From: Cladocopium goreaui
Taxonomy: Eukaryota; Sar; Dinophyceae; Suessiales; Symbiodiniaceae
DNA length: 64,000 nt
Direction: 5' to 3'
Assembly (NCBI GenBank): GCA_947184155.2
Contig: CAMXCT020000525.1
Coordinates: forward strand, 62,001-126,000
This document shows, in pieces, positions 10,586-20,172 of the stretch (its first letter is position 1; every line of letters begins with the position of its first letter). The notes beneath the pieces were generated by a model. The model searched no databases. It had not been told where the DNA came from and was given only the letters and a program-made list of their open reading frames with translations. The translations under genes were made by a program, and so were the position numbers.

Positions 10586-11116
10586 CTAAGTCTCCAAATT
10601 TGCAAAGCGAAACTCCAAGTGCACGTACAAGTCGTCCAGGCAAACAGCGGAGCCTTGCAAATGCGCTGCCTGGGGAATTCCTGACCCAATGGCTCCCATG
10701 GCACTTGCAATGAACAAAGCAGCGCTTTCCACCTCATCAATTTTTCTCTCCAGGCCAGCCTTTGACTTCAAAGCCACGCATTGTTTCACTTTCTTTTGCA
10801 AAGCCTGGATTTCTACGTTCTTGTTGTAATAGTCAGCGGTCCATGGCACATCTACCAGTTCATCCTCAGGATAGTTCAATGAATTCTGCAGGATTGTAAG
10901 GAACAAGATTGCCTGGACAAGCGCCACGGATCTGGTCCTGTCTTCGACAAAAAATTGCCGGCAGAAAAGCAAACATTCACGAGCGTTCTCAAGTTCATGC
11001 TCACTCTTTGCCCTCAGGTTGGGGTCCCATTGCAGAAAGGCACGGATGCCCAGCTGCAGGTCAGCTTTCGCCAGGACACCTTGGGGCTTGGCATTGGCAG
11101 GACGAGCTGCTGCCAT
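10586..11116 (-). CDS. Small helical protein of unknown function (TIR element)
   Basis: Single frame of 176 codons with an ATG start (11116) and a stop at 10586. I do not recognise it. It is rich in Leu, Ala, Glu and Lys with predicted long helices, has no signal peptide or transmembrane segment, and ends in LEFRFANLET. It lies just downstream of the methyltransferase gene and is the gene nearest the left inverted repeat. It could also be the last exon of a longer gene. Intact codon structure over 530 bp and the good start codon support it as real. Confidence 0.6.
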   Translation of the reverse strand: MAAARPANAKPQGVLAKADLQLGIRAFLQWDPNLRAKSEHELENARECLLFCRQFFVEDRTRSVALVQAILFLTILQNSLNYPEDELVDVPWTADYYNKNVEIQALQKKVKQCVALKSKAGLERKIDEVESAALFIASAMGAIGSGIPQAAHLQGSAVCLDDLYVHLEFRFANLET

Positions 11117-11298
11117 GTTACTGAACTACTTTGTCAGTTCAAACCTGGATGAGAGCCAAAAACCTGTGAGCGATACAACATGGGAAAAAAAACACGCTTG
11201 GTTTCTGGAGAGGCTGACCAAGTCTTAATTTTTGAACTCTGCTGGGAGGCTGACAAACATTGATTTTTGAACTCTGCTGGGTCTAGTGCTTTTCGCGT

Positions 11299-12675
11299 TT
11301 AAAGGATGCCACGTGCCTTGAAAATGCAGTGCGCTAAGAGTCTCAGCACACCAGCACTCATGGCATTTCCAAGCATGTTGCCTAACACGCTTGCTGGAAC
11401 ACATTGCGCAACATCTTTACGCCCATATGCCCCAGGCCACATGCCCTGAAGCAAGAAAAAATCTCGTGGCTTCTAAAACCTTTGGCCCTGATGCCACCAA
11501 TATCCATGCTTTCCTTTACACCGGCTTGCTGTGAGACAAGGGCACGTGTCCTGCATCCAAGTTGCCTTTGATCCACCTGTGTTAACTATGAAGTCAAGGT
11601 CTCGCTTGGCAGGATTTTTTTCAAGAAATTCTTGAAACTGTTTCAAATTCTTGCGGACGGTGTTGCTAAGAGCCAAGCCATCGGCATCATGCGTCATTTC
11701 CTGCAAGTTGCGCTTCTCACTTGTGGCGGGGTTGCCTAGGAGCTGCTTCAGTGTGAGCCTCTCCTTGCACGCCAATGGCCACTCAAACTGCTTCACTTGC
11801 ACATCTCTACGAATGCCGATGACATAGACCCGTTCTCGGTGCTGTGGAATTCCAAAATCCTGCGTGTCCACTAGCTTGTAGTAGACGTTGTAGCCTGCAG
11901 CCGCTTAATCAAGGCCGCTGGCATGGGCAGTCAAAAATCAAACAATAATACAAAACAAGAAAAGAATTATAACGCAGCTTAAATACAGGGCTGGCCGTTG
12001 GGAAGCACAATGTCTCTCAAATTCTGAATCAGCCAGTTGAACTCGTTGGGAAAGAGGCTCATAAGACCTTTCACATTCTCGGACACAAAGCTGCGAGGCT
12101 TATGCTTTTTGATCTGGAAGGGGATCAAGGCCATGAGACTGCCTCTTTGATCTGAAGCACCGTCCTTGCCACCAGCCACACTCCAAGGTTGACAAGGGCT
12201 GCCAACTGTGTAGAGATCAACATCAAACCAAAGAGGCTGAAGATGCTGCGTGTTCTCCATGTTGTTCTCCAGGTACTGAGGCTCCACAAATTGAGTAATG
12301 AAATTCCTTCAGGGTGATGATAGTAAAAAAACAATTTGGAAACAAACATTTTTGAAAACATATGGGCCTAAATTTCGGTTCAATCTCAGAGGCGTAGACG
12401 TGCTTCACGTTGACTGTGGCAGGCAAATTGACTCGCACTGCTGGCCCTTCTGTGCAAAGACCAGAGCAATCAGATGCCAAGGTCACTTCAACTACAGAAC
12501 TTGGAGGCAGCACAGGTAAGAGTTCGACTGTCTCAGGCTGGGCAGGGAGCAGCGTGTTCTTAGACCTGGTAGCCTTGAATCTGCCTCCCTTGGAGGCAGG
12601 TCTTTTCTCAACTTTCCGAGCTGCTCGCTTTGGAGCTACTGCCGTTGCGTGTCCATTGCCCCTGGCTTTCCCCAT
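11299..12675 (-). CDS. C5-cytosine DNA methyltransferase, three exons, premature TAG
   Basis: Transfers a methyl group from S-adenosylmethionine to C5 of cytosine in DNA. Exon 1 (12675 to about 12340) starts MGKARGNG, has a basic Ser/Lys-rich head and carries the motif I-II region (ASDCSGLCTE, then VYASEIEP). Exon 2 (about 12290-11980) carries motif IV GSPCQPWS with the catalytic Cys and motif VI SENVKGL. Exon 3 starts near 11907 after a CTGCAG acceptor and carries motif VIII, PQHRERVYVIGIR. An in-frame TAG at 11475-11473 then interrupts the frame. Past it the same frame continues with DFFLLQGMWP and motif X, LGNMLGNAMSAGVL, to a TAA at 11301-11299. The conserved motifs beyond the stop show this is a nonsense change, not the natural end. 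No CXXC, BAH, chromo or PWWP domain is present. It is a bare catalytic protein of roughly 400 residues, closer in layout to prokaryotic or DNMT2/element-borne forms than to DNMT1. Confidence 0.85.
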
Positions 12676-12994
12676 GGACAGTGACAGTTAGCGACCTAGT
12701 GCTGAAAATCTTGCAGTCACAAATCACAAGGGTAAGTTAGCGCAAAAAAAAGGCAAAACCGATGTCACACACGACAACCGAAAGAAATAATGCCAGCTGC
12801 TTCAGTCAGCCTGCTTTATGTGCCACTTGCGCTGCACTCCTGGATAGATCTGAGCGCGGCACTACTCTCAAAGGATGGCACTACTCTCAAAAGATCTGAA
12901 TCTGTTTGCCCCAATGGTCGCGGAGCGGGGCCTCACAACAGTCAGGTCAAAACAAAACTGCCCAGTGTTAGGGTCTTGTCTCCAAGCTGCTCTC

Positions 12995-15900
12995 TCAGGA
13001 CTGGCTCAAGTTGGCCAACTGGTTGCGGAACTCGGACAGAACATCGGCAGCTGTGCCGCTGCCACTGCCACTGCCGCTGCCAGTGGCGCTGCCACTGCCA
13101 ACTGCCTCAGAGCTTCCTTGGGCGCTGGGCTGGCTTGGTGGTGGCGCTGTCGCGGCAGCAGTGGACGCCCTGGATCGATCTCCTCCCAAACCTTGGATAA
13201 CAAAAAACAAAATGGATATTTAAAACTGGATGTTAATAAGCTAGAAGGAGTTCACGGATTTGAGGCGAGGGTATTGAATATCCAACTGTACATCCGAAAT
13301 ACTTTTTCTGAATCTATATAACCGCAACGATGCTGAATTCTTGGCAAGAAACTGGCTGCAAACTTGGCCTCGTAGACCGGCTCATTGCTGTGCAGCATCT
13401 TCAGCATGATCTGACAGACAACCCTTTCCGTCACAGCGGCCATGTGCTCTTCAGTCAAGCAGGCTCCTGCGTACGGCACACGCTGCAGGGCAGCAGCCAA
13501 AGCCATCTGTCCGTCTCCGACGCCGGCGTCCAGCACAGCGCAGAGATTGTAGGAACTCAGCAGTTCCAAGCACAAAGTCATGGGGCGGCTGTGCCAAAAC
13601 ACAGGCTCTTGACTGGTCAACTTGCGCGAGGTGACACCCCGGTGGCTCTCGGACTCTCCAGTTGTGCGACCGCCCACAGCAACACGGAACTTTCCAAAGA
13701 GAGTGACCTTGTCCTGCAAACACAAAAAAATCAATGAGAGATGATAGACTTAGACGGGTTAAAGTAAGAAAAAAAAACTGATGTCCTTCAAGGTCATGGA
13801 CCACAGCGTTTGAGGGCTGTCCAGGAGAACATCGCCGATCTTGTTTCCAAAGTTGGAGCCCTTGAAGTGCTTCCGGTTCTACTTGGTCATGCAATCTCCG
13901 AAAGACTCAGACGTAACAAGGGACATCTGCTCGATCTGCTGGAAAGTCGTTGTGTTGGCCTTGATGTACTGGCGGCGCTGCGTCAAAGAATCTTCATCAT
14001 AGCTGACGAAGACTGTGAAAGACTGCTTGGTCATGGCCTCACCGCCTCCGGTCTGAAAGGCTCCCAACCATTTGGGAAGATTTCCGGGCAAGAAAGAATC
14101 AAAGTAGATGAACAAATCCCTGCTATGGATGCTCAACTGCTGGTTGTCGCGGTTCTTGATCACAGCCGACAGGAAAGTCTTCAAGTACTGCATGTTCAAG
14201 GGACAAACTCGGATGTGAGGATTGGTGATTGCCTCCCCCCACTGGGCAGGATCACAGAGGATACCAACGAAAGACTTGCCAGCGCCACGTGCTTGGGCAG
14301 CTGCAGTTTTCTCCAACAGTTCACCCAATTCCTTCTCTGAGCTGGGAAAGACAAACATCTGCACATTCGAAGCCAGCAGATTTCGGGCCTTGTCTTCATA
14401 GTACTGGATGCTGTCAAGCAACTCTTCTTTCTTGATCTCGCCAACGCGGGCTTGCACATCCTCCAGGAATGCCTTGTAAGCACCACTGCGGATAGGCTTG
14501 CCTGAGTCATCTCGCTGGTTCTCAGCCTCTTCGCCTTGCATTTGAGTTCGGGCTGCTGCAGATGCTTCTGCCCTGGCTTCGTCGAGCTCGTGGCGCAGGA
14601 AGGTCTTGAACTCAGAGTAGCGCTCCCCAAGCTTGGTGTCCATGTTGAGCGCATCCAAGGGAGACTTGCCAGCAACCAGCGCGGCTTTCAAGTTGTCGTC
14701 GAAAGTAATGCCAAAGACCACGTCCTATGTCTTATGCATGAACGATGATAGCTTGGATAGGGGCAAGATGGATTCAAATACTTCAGGGGCAAGGGTTGCA
14801 TCATGAAAAAAAATGATGAAACTCACGGTCCTGAACCAATTGCAGAATGTGATCTGCGGAGCGGGACCAGCCGGCTTTCCAGGACAGATCCTTGGGATTA
14901 CTTGGGAAACCAAACTTTGCTCGGAAAGCTGCGTGCGAGGAAAAGACTTCTTTCAAAGACACGCGGTACTTCTCTGGCAAATCCTTGGCTTCAGTGCTCA
15001 GAAGGAAATCTCCAACCATGTAGTCTCGAAACCTCAGCTTGTAGAGCAGAAGGTCGCAATGGCCTTTGCCACCGGGCCTGCCCTCACCAGTGAAGAATCT
15101 CACAGACTGGTTTGGATCCAGAAGCCCTGCCACTCTGGAGTCATGCATGTGATGAAACATCCATGCAACCTCTTCTTGCCGGGAAGATTTGCTGCACACG
15201 GCATGCAACTTGCTCACAGCGTCCCAAATGCCAGAGCCAGTGCCTTCTTCACTCAAGATCACTTCCAAAATGTGTGGGTGCCGCAAGGCTCGGTCCATGA
15301 CAATTGAAGAGTGATGCAGGAAGCCTGCCCGAAAAGAATCAACCCCTTATATTTTAAAAATGAACATGTAGATTTGTTTCGTTCCATGCCCGGTATCATG
15401 TAAAAAAAAGAAGGATATAGCAGCTACAGATTCAAACAATGTTTCTTAAGCGGTCCTTTGGTGATTTTCTCCGACTTTGCGCTCAAGTGGATCTTGCTGC
15501 TATAGAGCTGGATCAAGCTCTCCGGAGTGTAGGAAACGCCCATGGAGTCCCGCTTCTGCATCACATCAAAGATGCGCTGAGTCGGGGTCCTTTGCAGGAA
15601 AGACAACTGCGTCATATCCTCACGCAATTGCTGGGCAGCCCATTCCATTTCATTCACGTCAGAGACCACTCGGATCAGCACTGGGCAGGTCAGACAGTGG
15701 TTGAGCCACTGCTGCAAAAGTAGGTCAGAAGCACCCTCGGCAACCTTGGCCGCTTCAGCGCTTGCAGCTTCAAAGAACGCCAGAATGCTCTCTTCTGCGC
15801 TGAGTCTCTTCCACGTGCCGGAGGCGGGGAAGGTCTTGCTATCCATTTCTTGCTTCAAGATGCCAACCGTGACCTGCTGCGATTCCATGCCGCATGGCTG

Positions 15901-16332
15901 TGCAAACCAGTGAGTCTTGATCTGCTCGACTGCGCCTTTGTTGATCGGAATCTGGGGTGTCGGTGACCAAGTCTGGTCAAGCCACAAGAGGTTGATCAAG
16001 CACATGTACTTCCCATCTCGCTTGAGGCTTTCCAAGGCAGCATTCTCGTCGAAGACCTGGGCAAAACTGCGGTCAAGAGGCTTCATCTGCACCAAGTCCT
16101 CCGACACTGCCTGCTCTTTGAAAACACGGACATTCTCAAGGTGAGTGGCCCAAATCTTGCCGTTCAGAGTCAGGGCCTGTGCGTTCACACTACTAGGTTG
16201 CTGCAGTGGCAAAGCCAAAGCCAAAGCTTCAGGAGAGCCTGCTGCAGGCACAGCAGCAGCAGCAGCCTTTGCGGCTGCCTTCGCTGCCTTCTGTTTTGGA
16301 GCAGCGGCGCCTGCAGGACCACGCTTGCCCAT
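12995..16332 (-). CDS. Multi-exon gene with SAM-binding-like motif, unknown function (TIR element)
   Basis: Five coding blocks in one direction: 16332-15424 (ATG start, MGKRGPAG, Ala/Lys-rich head), about 15298-14801, about 14725-13879 (begins DVVFGITFDDN after a TAG acceptor), about 13734-13330, and about 13195-12995, which ends in a Gly/Ser repeat and LANLSQS before a stop. Block four contains VLDAGVGDG followed by PYAGACLTEEHM. This resembles motif I of class I SAM-dependent methyltransferases, so a second methyltransferase is possible, but no catalytic motif such as (D/N)PP(Y/F/W) was found. Block three is helical and Glu-rich. Exon edges are approximate. The start has the same MGK opening as the neighbouring DNA methyltransferase gene. 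The blocks could belong to more than one gene. Confidence 0.6.
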
Positions 16333-17420
16333 GGCTGAGGCTCAAGGCAAGGTCTGGCAGAAGGCTTTGCTTCGACTACTTTGTCGGCTGAAAACTTTTG
16401 GAAAGAAATATAACAATCAACAATGCATCGGTCTCACAAAAACATAGAAGCTATACAACAGGACCATGATCATGAATCCATGTAGACAAAATATGGCCTA
16501 GGCGGTGAGCCGTACTATTGCCGCCGGACCGTACTAATGCCGGACAAGACATAAGCGATAAATACGTATTTTCTTGCCATGCCCGCGAGCCGTACTAATG
16601 CCGGACAAGACATAAGCGATAAATACGTATTTCCTTGCCGTGCTCACGACCCGTACTAATGCCGGGCAGGCGTGCATGATGAACACGTATTTGCTTGCCA
16701 TGCTCACGACCCGTACTAATGCCAGGTCAACTTAGAGAGCTTCCAGGGCAAGACTGCCATGTGAGCTCATGGTAAACCATGCCAGAACACGGCGGCAAAA
16801 TACGTATTCACTGTTGGTGCTAAGGAATGGTCTTCCGTGCCTCCACACGGCGAGTTGTTTTCTTTATTAAACATCTCTGCTGTGTGAGCACATGGTACAC
16901 CATGTCAGAACACGGCGGCTAAATACGTATTCAGCTGCTGTGTTCGGCATGGTCCAACCGTGTAAGACATGGCGGTCACGCTGCTCTCTGGCATTAGTAG
17001 GGGATGGCTTTAGTAGGGTCCTCAAAGCGCACGACAGAACAGTTCAAAGCTTCCTTACAAATCTCATTTCCTTGCCAGGTGGACTGTAGGAGCCAATGAT
17101 ATTATTGGCAGGAAGTATATTACTGCAAAAAACTTCCTTCCAAAAAGTTTTCTCTGTTGCGTGCCATTCTTGGTTAGGAGCACTAGTCTCCTTCCCCAGA
17201 AGATAACATGTTACCCTAGCACATGATATAGCTCACTTCATTAGGAGCCAGCGGCTTCCTTCTGTAGGAGCTCTGTCCTCTTATGCTTCCTTCACCGATT
17301 TTCGGAGCAGGAGCAACTAAAAACACCGCAACCCTGCAGCAGGCTCAGCAAGCAACTTTTTCCACGCCTTAGCTCACGGCCATCTTCTGGCGCAAGTCGC
17401 GGCGTGACACCGGGTGACGC
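16333..17420. repeat. Upstream intergenic region with tandem units containing AATACGTATT
   Basis: Between about 16510 and 16730 a unit of about 61 bp is repeated at least three times; it contains CCGTACTAATGCCGG and the perfect palindrome AATACGTATT. The palindrome or a near copy recurs at about 16564, 16624, 16684, 16799 and 16922. The last two sit in a different, longer context with GAACACGGCGG. The rest (about 16980-17420) shows no gene. The array lies directly upstream of the minus-strand gene starting at 16332, inside the TIR element, so it may be a promoter or a protein-binding array. Confidence 0.75.
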
Positions 17421-18441
17421 TTAGCACACCCACGCCCAGGTCCAACGACCTTGGCCATTGCCGCTCCCCCAGTCCTGCCATGACTTCCAGTCATCGTCCC
17501 TGCGCTCACTTGTTGGCCCTGAGTGCCAGTCCGTCCAGTCGGCCCACTCGTCCTCTGCGTCCTCTTCGGTGTTCCAGCGGCCCTTCTTCTCTTGCTTCTT
17601 CTTTTCGAGCCAGACAGGTCTCTTCTTTCCACGGCTTCCTCTGTGGTGCTGTGGCCACTTGGCTTCGAAGTGGGCTTTGTAGAGGTCCTTAGAAAAGAAG
17701 CAGGCTACAAATAACGTAGATGAGTACATGACCATCTATAAGCTTACAATTTCAAAATTATGGGGCAACTAAAAAAATAGAAAGATCATTGATTGCATTG
17801 GGCCAAGTTACGCAGCCAGTGTTCATGCACACCCCACGGGCAGAGTACGCCATCTCGTTGCAGACCTTGCAACGCCTGAGACCCAAGGTTGGGTTAGCAC
17901 TGGCACCTTTCCCATTCTTTGGGTTTTTGCTCTCATCGTCCGGCACCTCAATGGGCCTGGTGGCTGTGCCATTGCCAGCAGGCGTGGCAGCCGCATGCGC
18001 CCTCCATGGCGGAGACACTCCCATTGCCGGCGCCATTGGCATCGGCGGCTGTAAGCCCATTGGAGCCATTGGGCCCATGGGCACACTTCCCATGGGCACA
18101 CTTCCCATGGGCACACTTCCCACTGGCATTGTTGGCGCCGTGGGCGGCGGCATCATCATGGGCGCCACAGGTTGCAGTGGCGTTGGCATCGCTGCCGGTG
18201 TCGTCACGGGCGCCACAGGTGCCACTGGGGTTGGCATCGCTGTCGGCGGCGTCATGGGCGGCACTGTCGGGGGCACGGGGGCGACTGGTGGCACATTGTG
18301 CGGCCGTACCCCGGCGCGCCATAGAACCTGCCAGAGCTCACCGAACGTAGACGGCGAGCTTGGCGGGCCGTCAGGCTCCTTCTCAGGATCCTTGCCAGCC
18401 AGCAGGAGCAGCGGCAAGGTCAGGAGCACCAGCCGCAACAT
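17421..18441 (-). CDS. Secretory-signal, Pro-rich protein with CX2C zinc cluster (two exons)
   Basis: Exon 1 starts with ATG at 18441 and a hydrophobic head, MLRLVLLTLPLLLLAG, that looks like a signal peptide or anchor. A Pro/Met/Ala/Val repeat region follows, with four copies of a GS(V)PMG-type unit near 18085-18120. Then comes a CX2C-x10-CX4C cluster (RRCKVCNEMAY...) at about 17885-17825. A second block (about 17714-17421) opens after a TAG acceptor with FFSKDLYKAHFEAKW and is Trp/Asp/Arg/Gly-rich, ending WTWAWVC before a stop. I do not recognise the family. The link between the two blocks is inferred from spacing and direction. Confidence 0.5.
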
Positions 18442-18626
18442 GGCAGCTTGTCACACTTGTAGGGGGGTTGAGTGCTCTGAAGTGCAACACGGCTGCAAAG
18501 GAAAAATGAGACATATCTCCTGCCGCCCTGAAAGAATTTAGATTCAAAATGTCCAAGTGAAAAAAATGAGTGTGATGAGTACTTGATTTTTTTCAACTCA
18601 CTCAACTCGACTGGCGGCTCTCTGGG

Positions 18627-18975
18627 TTATAAAAAAAGGCTTCCTTTCCAGATGTGCATGGTGACTGCTCTCTGGTGAGGAGCCTTGGTGTGAAAAGAAT
18701 CCGTGGTCAAGAACCTTGCTAGGAGAAAAAAATCCTCCTTGTCAGATAGGCACGGTCGCTTTTCTCTGGTGAGGAGCCTCAGTAGAAACAAGAGGCGTCC
18801 TTTCCAGATCTGCATGGCGGCTTCTCTCTGGTGAGGAGCCCCAGTGGGAACAAGAGGCATCCTTTCCAGATACGCGTGGCAGCTTCTCTGTGGTGAGGAG
18901 CCTTGTGCGAAAAGAAAGGCATCCTTCCCGGATAGGCATGGAGCTTTTCTCTAGTGAGAACACTTGGCGAAAGAC
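18627..18975. repeat. Tandem repeat, period about 62 bp
   Basis: Units marked by CTCTGGTGAGGAGCC occur at about 18672, 18762, 18824, 18886 and, degenerate, 18948. Spacing is about 62 bp after the first. Each carries a TCCTTTCCAGAT-like segment. Open frames across it repeat the same peptide and are not taken as genes. It lies between two minus-strand genes of the TIR element. Confidence 0.8.
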
Positions 18976-19073
18976 TCCCTTCCACAAAACAAGCATGACA
19001 AGAATGATAGAGAAATCAGCGCCTCTGAAAAAAACAGCGGACTTTTTCGACATGGATCTGGCGCAAATCATGC

Positions 19074-20133
19074 TCAGTAAGTAGCTGCGATGCCGCTCCG
19101 GCTGCGGCTCTTATCTTCTGCACAGAAAACAAAATGATCAACTGCCTCGGACAAAGTAAAGACCAAACGAACCGCTTCAGGAAAGACTTCGTCTCCTGCA
19201 TCGGATCTCAGAATCAACAATTGCCGGGCTCTGCTGACATTCAGTTTGCCAATCATGTCTTGCAAAGATGCTCGGTTGAGCAATTGGAAATTACAATCTT
19301 GAAGTTGCAAAATGCTACTGAACTCTGTGCAAAGCTGTGCATGCCGCCGCATAAACGCGGGCGTGACGAAAACATGCCTCTTGGTCTTGATCGCTGGCTT
19401 AAAAGCTAGCGCAACACCTCTGACGCCCTTGGATTCGACAAAGTCCTTGGAGGCCAACAAGCCGCCCACCAGGCCAGCCATGAAGCGAACTTCCTCATTG
19501 CAATTGCAAGGGTCGGAAACGACAAAGATCCGACCGCTGTGCAAATTAGGGGCGAGGACCGCACTATCAGGCAGAACAGCGTTGCATCCTGGATCAGCAT
19601 AGATGGGCAAATCGTCTGACCAGGCAGCCTCGGTTGACAGTTGACATCATTGTGCGTTTGTGTGCTGATGTGCGTATATCAATCTGTGTGTGTGTGTGCA
19701 TGCGTGTGGAAATTAAATAAGAAGAATGTCGCTAATAAATTCAAATTCAATACAGCATCCTAGGAACTGCTTTCTGGGACACTTTGTTCTGGATGACTTT
19801 CTGGTCATTGTTCCTCTCTCTTTGAATCTTGGCAACCTTACCTGCATACTCTTCAGCCAGGGCCACCATTTCAGGCGTGATGTCTTCTCGTCGCACCACT
19901 CCAAGCAGCAGCTCTTCGATGCGAGCCTTCTTCTCCTTCTCGTTGCTGAAAGCAATTTCTCGCAACTGCTTCTCCCCAAAGACTTCTGCAATCTTGTCCG
20001 CTGTCGTCAGCGTCTTTGGCAGTGAAGTCGACGACGAACTTTTTGCGAGTTCATCGTTGACTAGCTGGCATCCTTGCAGAAAACCTGCCTCTCCGTCTTT
20101 GAGACGCTTCCTGGAGGGGCTACCCAGCGTCAT
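19074..20133 (-). CDS. Unknown two-exon protein (TIR element)
   Basis: Exon 1 runs from an ATG at 20133 (MTLGSPSRKRLKDGEAG) to about 19800. It is charged and helical, with a basic stretch at the start that could be a nuclear localisation signal. Exon 2 (about 19635-19074) contains PIYADPGCNAVLPDSA, a CNCNEE segment and a compact alpha/beta-looking region up to GIAATY. I recognise no domain. The pieces may instead be internal exons of a larger gene that also includes the zinc-finger/hAT-like gene upstream, since direction and spacing would allow it. Confidence 0.5.
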
Positions 20134-20172
20134 CAAATTAAAAAATCATGAAAGATTGTATAACAATTGTTC

